Origin: DATEMK01 sp035275625
GTDB lineage: Bacteria > Bacteroidota > Bacteroidia > AKYH767-A > OLB10
Assembly: GCA_035275625.1 (NCBI GenBank)
Contig: DATEMK010000529.1
Coordinates: 1-20,093, forward strand
Direction of reading: 5' to 3'
DNA length: 20,093 bases
Positions 7,185-15,562 of the stretch are shown piece after piece. Under the pieces are notes generated by a model. That model saw nothing but the letters and a program-made list of their open reading frames with translations, was not told the DNA's origin and made no database searches. Each line of letters begins with the position of its first letter. Position 1 is the first letter of the stretch. A program made the translations under genes and the position numbers.

Positions 7185-8522
7185 ATGAAAACAAAATTTA
7201 TGAAATCTGTAATTTTTTGTCTGACTACAATTTTTTTGCTTGCAAATAGTTCTTACGGGCAAACATGGTATCTGAATCCCCTGGCGAATTTTGGAGGAGG
7301 CGGAAGAGCAGGTGCTGTCGGTTTTTCTATAACTCATACTTGCGGAGGAATTACTAACCAATACGGTTTTGCGGGAACAGGGTCAGATGGAGTTAATCTA
7401 TATAAAGATTTTTGGAGGTATAATGCATTTGTTCCCGGAGCTAACACGTGGACACAGATGGCAAGCTTACCGGCAGCTGCTGCGGCAAGATCCAGTGCCG
7501 TTGGGTTTTCTTTAAACGGACGGGGGTATATATGCACGGGGGGATTTCCTTTATTAAAAGATATGTGGGTTTATGATCCTTGTACCAATACATGGTTTGC
7601 AGGTACATCAATGCCCGCTGCAGCAGTTCCAAGATATACTGCCGTGGCATTTGTTATTAATAATAAAGCATACGTGGGATCAGGTTTCAATAATAATACA
7701 TCTCTTCTTAAAGATTTTTGGGAATTCGATCCGGTTCCGAACACCTGGCATCAGGTCACTACTCCCCCTGCGACATTTGTGGTAAGACAAAGTGCATCAG
7801 CGTTTTCTCTTTTTATTAACAACATAACTTATGGATATGTCGCCTGTGGAGCAACCAATCCCGTAAACAGCACTAACTATCTGAATGATTTGTGGCGATA
7901 CCAGCAAGGCAGCCCTACGTGGGCAGGAGGTTGGGTTCATATGGCTTCTATGCCACCCCAGGCCGGTCTGCGTTATGGCGCCAGCGGACTTTCAATAATG
8001 AACCTGAGAGGGTTTGTGGGTCTTGGAAGCTCCGGGACAAATTACCTTGGAGATTGGTGGGAATATAATGGCGCTACTAATGTGTGGACCCAACGGCCAA
8101 ATTATCCGGGTTCAGCAGGAGCTTCTGCAATTGCTTTGGATATCAAGGGAGGAGCATATGTGGGAACAGGCTTTGGCGGAACATATTATACTGATTGGTA
8201 TGAATATTCTCCCTGTCCCGGATGTGCAAGGGAGGAGGAAACGAATCAAAATAATCCGCTCGTACAGGAATATAATATTTTTCCTAATCCATGTGCTGAA
8301 TACTTTAATCTGGCAACCCAAATAAAACCGGGCAGGAATGAGGTACCGGTAATTATTTCGATATTCAATATCCGGGGAGAAAAAGTAAAAACCGTTTTAC
8401 TAAAAAATATTTCTCAACAAATTATAAACGTAAAAGAACTAATAAACGGTCTCTATTTATTAGAAATAGAAAATAATGCAGGTACAATAATTTCCCGGAA
8501 TAAATTACTTATTCAAAAATAA
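7185..8522 (+). CDS. Secreted kelch-like repeat protein with T9SS sorting domain
   Basis: This 445-residue protein has a clear signal peptide (Met-Lys-Thr-Lys start, hydrophobic core, likely cut before Gln at about residue 26). Residues of about 45-340 carry kelch/galactose-oxidase-type blades. They show repeated Asp-Phe-Trp/Asp-Met-Trp with Tyr-Asp/Phe-Asp-Pro, an Asn-Thr-Trp step, Pro-Ala-X-X-Arg, and Gly-Tyr-X-X-X-Gly-Gly or Gly-Ser-Gly turns. A Cys-Pro-Gly-Cys spacer leads into a type A T9SS sorting domain (about 362-445) with Phe-Pro-Asn-Pro and a Leu-Tyr-Leu-Leu-Glu-Ile strand. Such propellers usually bind glycans or proteins. No catalytic centre is evident, so an adhesin or binding role is inference. 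It follows the first LytTR system by 180 bases and carries the leader shared with the next gene. Confidence 0.88.
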   Translation: MKTKFMKSVIFCLTTIFLLANSSYGQTWYLNPLANFGGGGRAGAVGFSITHTCGGITNQYGFAGTGSDGVNLYKDFWRYNAFVPGANTWTQMASLPAAAAARSSAVGFSLNGRGYICTGGFPLLKDMWVYDPCTNTWFAGTSMPAAAVPRYTAVAFVINNKAYVGSGFNNNTSLLKDFWEFDPVPNTWHQVTTPPATFVVRQSASAFSLFINNITYGYVACGATNPVNSTNYLNDLWRYQQGSPTWAGGWVHMASMPPQAGLRYGASGLSIMNLRGFVGLGSSGTNYLGDWWEYNGATNVWTQRPNYPGSAGASAIALDIKGGAYVGTGFGGTYYTDWYEYSPCPGCAREEETNQNNPLVQEYNIFPNPCAEYFNLATQIKPGRNEVPVIISIFNIRGEKVKTVLLKNISQQIINVKELINGLYLLEIENNAGTIISRNKLLIQK

Positions 8523-8538
8523 TCCTGTTTCAAAAAAA

Positions 8539-8577
8539 GCGCGGAAGCCGAAAAGCGAAGAGAGTAAGCAAAATTTT
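8539..8577 (+). promoter_or_regulatory. Structured 5' leader element, copy 2
   Basis: This is the second copy of the 7128-7170 element, in the 68-base gap before the cysteine-rich cargo gene. Here the outer stem is CGC (8540-8542) with GCG (8555-8557), around the same GG/CC stem and the same GAAAA. One outer pair is switched from G-C to C-G, keeping the pairing. GAGAGTA and A4T4 are retained. It ends 13 bases before the ATG at 8591. Confidence 0.5.
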
Positions 8578-8590
8578 AAAAAATAAGGTT

Positions 8591-10528
8591 ATGAAAAAAA
8601 TCAATTTATTTATGCTAACACTTGTGCTATCTATAATGATGCAGCAGTCATTCAGCCAATGCACAGGCGTATTACCTCAAACGGCTGACCGCGTTGCAAG
8701 ACCCTCAACCGTAAATGATCCCACCTGTACGATATATACAAACTTAATAGGCACAACAAGAAATACGGGCTTCGATATCTATAAGGATGGGTCAAATGTA
8801 AATTGCCGTGTAATGGTTTGGGACGGAACTCTTGCAAGCCTGTCATGGGATTATGGAAACATAAGAAACAATATTAAATTTGAGGACTTAAAAACACAGA
8901 TCGGTGGTTCACTGCCCACACTTGAAGATCCCGATGTTGTGGTTCATGAGCTGGCAGGAACTGTATATGCCATGCTGGTAGGAATTGCAAAAAATACAAC
9001 GTCTAATGATAATAAAGTGTTTTGGGCAAGTTTTGGGTGGGATGCTACTAACACTGCATTTGTTTATAACACATCAGGTTTTGTAGGTACTAATGCAGAT
9101 GGTGCGAAATGCGCAAATCCTAATATTGATGTAAATGCATGTGGAGTAGTAGCCATAACTTGGCACAAGGAGTATATTGACACCATAACGTTTACTACAA
9201 CCGGCAGCAGTAACGTAAATTTTACAAATTATGACCAAGCTGTTTTGAGGGCCGATATATATGCTGCATACGGATTATTAAACGGTTCAGGCTGCAATGG
9301 TGTTATTAGCGGAACAGGGGGAACCTTGCTGGGTGATTTAATAAGTACTGCTTCAGGTGTTGACCACTTGTTTGAGATGAATGTAACTCCCGATGTGTGC
9401 ATTTCGGATAGAACAGTAACTAGTTGTACAGATTTTAACGTAACTTTCACCTGGCAGCAAAGCTGGTTTGATCCTGCCGAATTCACAACTTTTCGTGGCG
9501 TTGCAGTTAAACAATATAATTGTGATTTTAATTCCAGCGGCTGCATAACCGGCTCTTCTTCTAACTATTATCGTCTTCTTGATTTTTGGGGTCAGTCAGG
9601 CAGGCCCAGGATTGCTGCCCGGCCTACAGCGAACACTACAGTTACCCAGTATACCGATTTTCAAATTGTAATGGCGTATTATAATATAGGATGTAGTATA
9701 GATACTTCCGGATGCCCGGCAACATGTTCAATTTATTCATCAAGCGGTGTTTTAAACTGGGGCAGGCATGGCGGAAACGATGTGAATGGCACCCCTTATA
9801 CAGCTATTAACCTCACAGCAACAACAAACGGAGTAAGTCCCTGTGATTTGGACGACTTTTATAATAATAATGCAGTAGTTTCTTATTTAAACAAGGGATT
9901 TGGCACAGCCGGGAATTATGCCGTAGCCTGGGAACACGGACCAAATCCGGTAACCTGCGCAAATGGAATCTCTAACACCACAGATATTGATATTGTTGCC
10001 AGGACTTATCATGATGGCACTGACATTACTGCCGCCCCTGACTTCTCCATCGTTAATAACCACATTTGCTCTTCAAACCAGGATGACAACCAATTAATTC
10101 CTTCCATAGGAGGTCGTCACGCAGGTCAGCAAATGGGTTTTGCTTTCTGGGAACAACAGGCAGGCAGATATTTTATTGCATATAAAACAAGTCATTCCGC
10201 TGTTGTACCGGGAAGCGGAACAGCGGGCCTTCGCACTGGCAATCAGGGAGCGGGTACGGATACAGGAGAAGAAAATTATAAAAGTGATTTTAGTGCTTCT
10301 CCAAACCCCTTCTCCAATGAAATCACATTTACTTACAGCCTGCCGGGTAATGAAACCCCAATTGCAATTGAAATTTATGACACAAAAGGTCATAAGATTG
10401 AGCAAATTAATTTAGATGGTGCACCGAAAGCAAAAACAATTTCACTTAATCTGTCTTCAGGAGTGTATGTTGCAAAACTAAAAACTCCCAGCGGGGAGCT
10501 TGTTACAAAGCTAACAAAAACAGAATAA
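8591..10528 (+). CDS. Secreted cysteine-rich protein with T9SS sorting domain, function unknown
   Basis: This 645-residue protein starts with a signal peptide (about 22 residues, cut before Gln-Cys-Thr-Gly) and ends with a type A T9SS sorting domain (from about 568: Ala-Ser-Pro-Asn-Pro-Phe, then an Ile-Tyr-Asp-Thr-Lys-Gly strand and Ser-Ser-Gly-Val-Tyr-Val-Ala-Lys). I do not recognise the central 540 residues. They contain 16 cysteines, all between the signal peptide and the sorting domain, and an even number, so disulfide-stabilised folding outside the cell is plausible. The region is rich in Asn, Thr, Gly and aromatic residues and looks beta-rich. No protease, glycosidase or lectin motif stands out. 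It lies 68 bases after the kelch-like gene, shares its leader element, is probably co-transcribed with it, and is followed by a terminator. Confidence 0.85.
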   Translation: MKKINLFMLTLVLSIMMQQSFSQCTGVLPQTADRVARPSTVNDPTCTIYTNLIGTTRNTGFDIYKDGSNVNCRVMVWDGTLASLSWDYGNIRNNIKFEDLKTQIGGSLPTLEDPDVVVHELAGTVYAMLVGIAKNTTSNDNKVFWASFGWDATNTAFVYNTSGFVGTNADGAKCANPNIDVNACGVVAITWHKEYIDTITFTTTGSSNVNFTNYDQAVLRADIYAAYGLLNGSGCNGVISGTGGTLLGDLISTASGVDHLFEMNVTPDVCISDRTVTSCTDFNVTFTWQQSWFDPAEFTTFRGVAVKQYNCDFNSSGCITGSSSNYYRLLDFWGQSGRPRIAARPTANTTVTQYTDFQIVMAYYNIGCSIDTSGCPATCSIYSSSGVLNWGRHGGNDVNGTPYTAINLTATTNGVSPCDLDDFYNNNAVVSYLNKGFGTAGNYAVAWEHGPNPVTCANGISNTTDIDIVARTYHDGTDITAAPDFSIVNNHICSSNQDDNQLIPSIGGRHAGQQMGFAFWEQQAGRYFIAYKTSHSAVVPGSGTAGLRTGNQGAGTDTGEENYKSDFSASPNPFSNEITFTYSLPGNETPIAIEIYDTKGHKIEQINLDGAPKAKTISLNLSSGVYVAKLKTPSGELVTKLTKTE

Positions 10529-10545
10529 TATTTTTTTTTGTTAAG

Positions 10546-10582
10546 AAAGGGGCTGCATGGAATATTGCAGCCTCTTTTATTT
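10546..10582 (+). terminator. Rho-independent terminator after the cysteine-rich cargo gene
   Basis: A 12-bp stem pairs 10546-10557 with 10566-10577, with a single G-T wobble and an 8-nt loop, followed by a T-rich tail. It lies 17 bases after the stop codon and probably ends the kelch-like/cysteine-rich transcription unit. Confidence 0.85.
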
Positions 10583-10943
10583 TCATGAAGCTTTCCTGTC
10601 TTTTACCAACACTAACCATATGAATGTCTCTATTTAATTCGCGCCTTTTATTCATAAAGGAAAGAATGGGAATTTAAAATGAAAAATTATTTCATTTAAC
10701 AAAAACAGAGAAAATAAAAAAAGTTACATTGCGTTTTGGAAAGTATAATTACAGCGGGTTTCCTATGATACATAAAATATTTATTTATTTTTTATCGCTG
10801 TATGGTTTGCTTCTTTGAAAAAAGATGCGATGGAGAAAAAATATTTTATTTATCTCCGAAATTCCCGGCATCTTGAAAAGCGAATACTCTCAAATACGGA
10901 AAAATCATACTAAAGCATGAGCTTTTATTTCTCTTTTATTACA
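10583..10943. other. Gene-free AT-rich spacer before the beta-helix cargo gene
   Basis: I see no credible coding frame here. The one structured element is a perfect 8-bp inverted repeat (10677-10684 with 10690-10697, 5-nt spacer) made mostly of A and T. It has no T tail, so it is not a terminator. It could be an operator or chance in AT-rich DNA. No RNA gene was recognised. Confidence 0.4.
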
Positions 10944-10951
10944 TAGTTTTG
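10944..10951 (+). promoter_or_regulatory. Candidate -7 promoter element of the beta-helix cargo gene
   Basis: TAGTTTTG matches TAnnTTTG exactly and sits 57 bases before the ATG at 11009, giving a leader of about 50 nt. The -33 region is T-rich but has no TTG at the usual distance. Confidence 0.4.
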
Positions 10952-11008
10952 TTTCCGTTATCTCATAGTTTCTGCTCATAAATTCTGACAACTTAAAACT
11001 TAAAGCAC

Positions 11009-12343
11009 ATGAAAAGAATCTTTACTTTCATCATCATATGGACAGGCAGCATTCACCTGGATGCTGCAATCCTTAATGTTCCCTCGCAATATGCCACTAT
11101 ACAGGCTGCAATAACGGCAGCGGTGGCTGGCGATACCGTGCTGGTGGCTGCAAATGCAACCTATATTGAAAATATAGATTTTCTCGGCAAAGACATCACA
11201 GTAAAAACTCCGAACCCTGCTGCAGACAGGTTTACCACAATCATTGACGGAGGAGCAAACGGAAGCGTTGTAAAATTCATAAACAACGAAACCAATAACG
11301 CAAGGTTGCAGGGGTTCACCATCCAAAACGGCACCGGAACGTTTCATGACTGGTGGTATTACATGCCCTCGCTCCATCTGGCAGGAGGCGGAATATTATG
11401 TGACAGTCCTTACAGCTTTAATCCCAACGCATCCAATGATGGATCATCGCCCACCCTTTCTTACCTCGTCATTCAAGACAATACAGCAGAAATGGGAGGC
11501 GGGCTTTGTGCATGGCTGCGCTCAGAGCCGGTAATTGAAAATACAATTGTGCGCAATAATGTGGCTTCGGTAAATGGCGGAGGGTTATATTTTATTGAAG
11601 CGTTTAACACCAACGGTGGGCCGCCCGTTACATTAACCAACGTGGAAGTGACTCACAATACAGGAGGAATAAATGGCGGTAGCGGTATCACCGCAAACTA
11701 TACTTCTAAAGTGAATTTAATGAACTGTACAGTTGCTGATAATACAGGGAGCAACACAAACGGTGAAGCTTTATGGAAAGCAAATGCCGCTTTCTTTGAA
11801 ATTTACAACTCTGTTTTCTGGAACCTTAGTGCTGCTTTGATTCATGACGAAGGCGGAACTTCTGCCACCAGCACTATTGATTATTCCGATGCAGCAAACC
11901 TGCTGGGTGACCTCATCGCAGGCAGTAATATGTTAAGTGCGGACCCGCTTTTTATCAATCCTTCCGGAAACGATTATCATTTATCCTCGCTTAGTCCATG
12001 CATTGATGCAGGCACCACGGTGAACGCACCCCCTGTTGACCTTGACGGCAATATGAGAAATGCAGTTCCTGACATCGGAGCTTATGAAAATACAACTGTT
12101 GGTATGGAAGAAATAACACAACCAGGAATCACCGTTTTTCCCAATCCTGCACAAAATGAAATTTCAATTGTCAATTCAGGTTTTGCAAAAGAAATTAAGC
12201 TGTATGATATGGAAGGCAGAATGATTCATGCTATTCAAATAACACCTTTCCTGGAAACACAAATTAATATTTCTAAGCTCCATCGTGGCTGCTATTTTTT
12301 AACTTCTGATAATATTTCATTTCAAAAGTTTGTAAAGATGTAA
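11009..12343 (+). CDS. Secreted right-handed beta-helix protein with choice-of-anchor Q region and T9SS sorting domain
   Basis: This 444-residue protein has a signal peptide of about 20 residues. It then shows the opening typical of secreted pectate-lyase-like beta-helices: Tyr-Ala-Thr-Ile-Gln-Ala-Ala-Ile, then Gly-Asp-Thr-Val-Leu-Val and Gly-Lys-Asp-Ile-Thr-Val. Helix rungs follow to about residue 300, with repeated Gly-Gly-Gly, Ile-X-X-Asn and Val-X-X-Asn turns. Residues of about 320-370 form a 'choice-of-anchor Q' stretch (Ser-Pro-Cys-Ile-Asp-Ala-Gly, Asp-Leu-Asp-Gly, Asp-Ile-Gly-Ala-Tyr-Glu). The end is a type A T9SS sorting domain (Phe-Pro-Asn-Pro, then Leu-Tyr-Asp-Met-Glu-Gly-Arg). Such proteins often act on or bind polysaccharides, but no lyase active site can be pointed out. 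It has its own promoter candidate and lacks the leader of the previous two genes. Confidence 0.88.
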   Translation: MKRIFTFIIIWTGSIHLDAAILNVPSQYATIQAAITAAVAGDTVLVAANATYIENIDFLGKDITVKTPNPAADRFTTIIDGGANGSVVKFINNETNNARLQGFTIQNGTGTFHDWWYYMPSLHLAGGGILCDSPYSFNPNASNDGSSPTLSYLVIQDNTAEMGGGLCAWLRSEPVIENTIVRNNVASVNGGGLYFIEAFNTNGGPPVTLTNVEVTHNTGGINGGSGITANYTSKVNLMNCTVADNTGSNTNGEALWKANAAFFEIYNSVFWNLSAALIHDEGGTSATSTIDYSDAANLLGDLIAGSNMLSADPLFINPSGNDYHLSSLSPCIDAGTTVNAPPVDLDGNMRNAVPDIGAYENTTVGMEEITQPGITVFPNPAQNEISIVNSGFAKEIKLYDMEGRMIHAIQITPFLETQINISKLHRGCYFLTSDNISFQKFVKM

Positions 12344-12358
12344 GTGTTCTTTTATTGA

Positions 12359-12400
12359 CTGGATTTCGTCCAGCAGCACCGGGTGCAGAATAAATTTTTT
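12359..12400 (+). terminator. Weak candidate terminator after the beta-helix gene
   Basis: A 5-bp hairpin (12359-12363 with 12369-12373, loop TTTCG) is followed by a second small GC-rich dyad (about 12376-12386) and an AT-rich run with six T. The stems are short and the T run is displaced, so termination here is uncertain. Confidence 0.3.
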
Positions 12401-12462
12401 CAGGTTACGTGTGTATATATTTATTAGCCTGCCTGCTATTTTAAATATTCCGCCCAATTTCC

Positions 12463-12489
12463 TTGTTTTAAAAAAAACACGTTACTTTG
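12463..12489 (+). promoter_or_regulatory. Candidate promoter of the TPR kinase operon
   Basis: TTG (12463-12465), a 17-base spacer and TACTTTG (12483-12489) resemble the Bacteroidota promoter, with one base fewer than usual inside the -7 element. It lies 26 bases before the ATG at 12516. Confidence 0.35.
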
Positions 12490-12515
12490 AAAACACCTGT
12501 TGAAACAAATTAAAT

Positions 12516-14729
12516 ATGATTCGATTTTGTTTATTCCCTTTAAAGCGCGTGCTGAAAATATTTTTTCATATTGGAGTACTCATTTTTATTTCTGCCGGAA
12601 ATATTTTTGCTCAATTACCGGATTCTGTCCGGGCTGCTCTGAATAGTGCTCCACATGATACTGTGCGCATCAGGAAGCTTGTGGAGTATGCCCGTCAGAC
12701 TGAAGGCGATTCAATCACCATCTTTTTTGCTGATTCAGCGATAAAGTTGATTGATAAAAACCTGCAGGCGGGATTGCCTGAAAAACTCCTTAAAGGATAT
12801 AAAGTAGATGCATTGACAATGATCGGGATGAATTCATTTGCATTTACAGGAGACGGCACCATGTCTGAAAGGGCATCTGCTGAAGCACTGTCTATTGCAC
12901 GCACGCTGAACGATAAGCAACGATTGGCGGATGCTTTTCTTTCATTTACGGATTATTATACGATAACCGGTGACGTGGAAAACCTGTGGAAAGCACTTGA
13001 TACATGTTTGTTAATGCAGCAGCAAGTGAATGATAAAAAAGGCATGGTACATGCATACTGCAACATGGGCAATTATTATACGGCAATTGGAAACTCCGAT
13101 TCAAGCATTCTTTCTTTTAAAAAAGGCTATCAGCTGGCCTTGGAAATTAAAAACAAAAATCTCGAAGCAAATACGCTTTATGCTTTAGGCTTTGCAAGCG
13201 CTCATAAAGGAAGCTCTAACGAGGCGCTGGATTACCTGTACAAAAGTGTAAAAGCATATGAAGATGACGGCAGGCCCGGTGATGCATATGCCGCTCTTAT
13301 GTACATAGGCACTATTTATTCTCAAACCGGGAATTATAAAAAGGCAATTTCTTTTTACGACAAAGCTTTGGACCTTGTACTCAGGAAAAAAGACTTGTTA
13401 ACCCTGTCACTGCTCTATAACTATAAAGGAAAAGCTTATAACAACCTGTCCATGACCGACTCATCTAATTATTATTACCTGCAGGCGGCAGATATTGCCA
13501 AACAGATTAACTACAGGGAACTATATGTCACTCAATTGATAAATATCGGATCTAACTATCTTGACATGGGAGATTCTGCAAAAGCGCTTAATTATTTATA
13601 CCAGAGCATTGAGGAGAATACTGACAAGCTTAAAGAAAACCTGGCAGAAAGCTATTTTCATGTAGGAAGAATATTGCTTGGAAAGAACAAGATTGACAGT
13701 GCGATGTATTATGCAGGCCAGGCAGAAAAAATTGCAGAATCACTGCATTTTACAGCCACACATAAACAGGTGGAGTATCTTTTGAGTGAAGTGTATTCAC
13801 GGAAAGGGGAGCATAAAAAAGCTCTTGACACGTACAAAAAATTTATCATTATGCGCGACAGCATGGATAACTCACGTGCATATCGTAAGGCGCTTGAAAA
13901 GCAATTTGAATATGAATCAGAAAAAAAAGAATTGGTTGCCAAAGCAGAACAGGAAAAAAAAGATATCCAGATCAAAGAGCAAAAAGACAAACGCATCATT
14001 TCAACGGTTGCTTTTGCAGCTATTCTTGCATTAGGCGGATCACTTGTGTTTGTTAACCGCAAGAGAAAAGAAAATATGTTTCGTAAAAACCTTGCAGAAA
14101 GTGAAATGAAAGCATTGCGTGCCCAGATGAATCCGCACTTTATGTTTAATTCTCTTAATGCAATCCAGCAAATGGTATTGAATAACGAAAATGATAATGC
14201 ATTTCATTACCTCGATACGTACAGCAAGCTGACACGAAAGATTCTTGAGAACTCAGAAAAGAAATGGATCACCGTGGATGATGAAATCAAATTTCTTGAA
14301 CTTTATCTTAGCATTGAATCATTGCGGTTTCAGCATTCATTCAAATATGAAATAAAAGTGGATGAAGATGTTTCGGTTCATACTGATAAAGTTCCTGCTG
14401 TGGTGGTCCAGCCGTATGTTGAAAATGCCATTAAGCATGGGTTGCTCCCGAAAGAAAACAACCAGGAGTTGTTGATCAGCTTCAGCCGGAACAGTGATGA
14501 TGCGCTGGAAATTATTGTAGAGGACAATGGTGTCGGCAGGAAGCATTCTATGGAATTAAAATCCGGCAACGGTCATCAAAGTATGGGAATGACGATAACG
14601 CAGAACAGGCTGCGGCTGCTGGAAGGAAAAAAAGAAAACAGAATTTTTATTGAAGACCTCGTTTCTGATAAAGACGGCTTTCCTGCAGGAACACGGGTAC
14701 ATATTATAATTAACCAGGTGGAAGTATGA
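12516..14729 (+). CDS. TPR-domain sensor histidine kinase of the LytS/YehU type
   Basis: This 737-residue membrane kinase has an N-terminal signal/anchor sequence (about 1-32, ending Phe-Ala-Gln). A periplasmic sensor of tetratricopeptide repeats follows (about 40-430), with Ala-Leu-Asp-Tyr-Leu-Tyr, Gly-Asn-Tyr and Lys-Ala-Ile-Ser-Phe-Tyr-Asp-Lys-Ala-type helices. Then come a Lys/Glu-rich coiled coil (about 440-490), one membrane span (494-513), a His_kinase domain with His541 in the canonical Gln-Met-Asn-Pro-His-Phe-Met-Phe-Asn-Ser, and a HATPase with Asn637 and Asp-Asn-Gly-Val-Gly from Asp670. Its stop overlaps the regulator's start by 4 bases (ATGA), a sign of translational coupling. Around the phospho-acceptor it shares an eleven-residue identical stretch (Met-Lys-Ala-Leu-Arg through His-Phe) with the first kinase, but the sensor is unrelated. 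The signal is unknown. Confidence 0.93.
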   Translation: MIRFCLFPLKRVLKIFFHIGVLIFISAGNIFAQLPDSVRAALNSAPHDTVRIRKLVEYARQTEGDSITIFFADSAIKLIDKNLQAGLPEKLLKGYKVDALTMIGMNSFAFTGDGTMSERASAEALSIARTLNDKQRLADAFLSFTDYYTITGDVENLWKALDTCLLMQQQVNDKKGMVHAYCNMGNYYTAIGNSDSSILSFKKGYQLALEIKNKNLEANTLYALGFASAHKGSSNEALDYLYKSVKAYEDDGRPGDAYAALMYIGTIYSQTGNYKKAISFYDKALDLVLRKKDLLTLSLLYNYKGKAYNNLSMTDSSNYYYLQAADIAKQINYRELYVTQLINIGSNYLDMGDSAKALNYLYQSIEENTDKLKENLAESYFHVGRILLGKNKIDSAMYYAGQAEKIAESLHFTATHKQVEYLLSEVYSRKGEHKKALDTYKKFIIMRDSMDNSRAYRKALEKQFEYESEKKELVAKAEQEKKDIQIKEQKDKRIISTVAFAAILALGGSLVFVNRKRKENMFRKNLAESEMKALRAQMNPHFMFNSLNAIQQMVLNNENDNAFHYLDTYSKLTRKILENSEKKWITVDDEIKFLELYLSIESLRFQHSFKYEIKVDEDVSVHTDKVPAVVVQPYVENAIKHGLLPKENNQELLISFSRNSDDALEIIVEDNGVGRKHSMELKSGNGHQSMGMTITQNRLRLLEGKKENRIFIEDLVSDKDGFPAGTRVHIIINQVEV

Positions 14730-15466
14730 TCAAAGCGATTATTGTTGATGATGAGATAAAAGGCAGGCAGTTCCTGCGGCAACTGGTGGATAAATTTATC
14801 CCGCAGGTAAAAATTACCGGTGAAGCAGCCAATGCCGCTGAAGCGTTAGAAGCAATTGCGGAAGTACAACCTGACCTTGTTTTTCTCGATATTGAAATGC
14901 CCGGCAAAAGCGGTATTGAATTGCTGAAAGAAATTCCCCGAATAAATTTTGAAGTGATCTTTGTCACCGCATTCAATAAATATGCAGTGGAAGCATTTAA
15001 GCTGGGCGCGGTTGATTATTTGCTGAAACCTGTAAGTCCCCCGGATTTAGTGCGCGCCATAGAACGGGTGGAAGCACACCTGAAAATACGCGATCAGCAG
15101 GCAAAAAAATATGAATCGCTTAAACAGCAGTTCGGGCAGCCGTTTTCTAAAATTACAATTCCCACCACAACAGGATTTGAATTTGTTGATTTTGCAGATA
15201 TCACCTACATGCAGAGTGACGGCAATTATACCCGCATCAAACAAAAGGATGGAAAACTGATTTTAGCCACGCGCCTGCTTGGTGAATTTGAAGAAATGCT
15301 TTTGCCATATAATTTTTTCCGTGTTCATAAATCGTATATCATCAACCTCGCCCATATAAAAAAATATACAAAAGGTGAGGGGGGTGTAGTGATGATGAGT
15401 GATGGCTCTGAAATTGATGTGGCGCGAAGAATTAAAGAAGCGTTTTTGAAAAAGATACAGTTGTAA
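14726..15466 (+). CDS. LytTR-family response regulator (REC-LytTR), partner of the TPR kinase
   Basis: This 246-residue regulator has a receiver domain with Asp-Asp-Glu near residues 9-11, phospho-acceptor Asp55 in Phe-Leu-Asp-Ile-Glu-Met-Pro-Gly, Thr in Phe-Val-Thr-Ala and Lys in Leu-Leu-Lys-Pro-Val. A LytTR domain follows (about 140-245) with Phe-Phe-Arg-Val-His-Lys-Ser-Tyr-Ile-Ile-Asn-Leu, the canonical family motif. The start is fixed by the ATGA overlap with the kinase. It is colinear with the first LytTR regulator in the window, including the same Asp position, so the two are paralogues. It probably binds direct repeats in target promoters as other LytTR proteins do. The targets are not visible. 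Confidence 0.94.
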   Translation: MIKAIIVDDEIKGRQFLRQLVDKFIPQVKITGEAANAAEALEAIAEVQPDLVFLDIEMPGKSGIELLKEIPRINFEVIFVTAFNKYAVEAFKLGAVDYLLKPVSPPDLVRAIERVEAHLKIRDQQAKKYESLKQQFGQPFSKITIPTTTGFEFVDFADITYMQSDGNYTRIKQKDGKLILATRLLGEFEEMLLPYNFFRVHKSYIINLAHIKKYTKGEGGVVMMSDGSEIDVARRIKEAFLKKIQL

Positions 15467-15550
15467 TTTCTTTTCTTTTTAATTTTCTTCCGTTCATCAT
15501 TTCTTTCTCACCGTTCATACATTCTTCTGAAAAACTTTTTAATACGATGA

Positions 15551-15558
15551 TACTTTTG
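15551..15558 (+). promoter_or_regulatory. Candidate -7 promoter element of the stand-alone receiver gene
   Basis: TACTTTTG matches TAnnTTTG exactly and ends four bases before the ATG at 15563. That is the same spacing seen at the MpaB-like gene, and it implies a message with almost no leader. No TTG is found at the -33 distance; a CTG lies 21 bases upstream. Confidence 0.35.
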
Positions 15559-15562
15559 CCGC

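Noticed and set aside
10875..10891. Possible third copy of the leader element before the beta-helix gene (GAAAAGCGAA followed by TACTCTC)
   Set aside because: Only ten bases match, the GAGAGTA part appears in inverse orientation, and the stem is missing.
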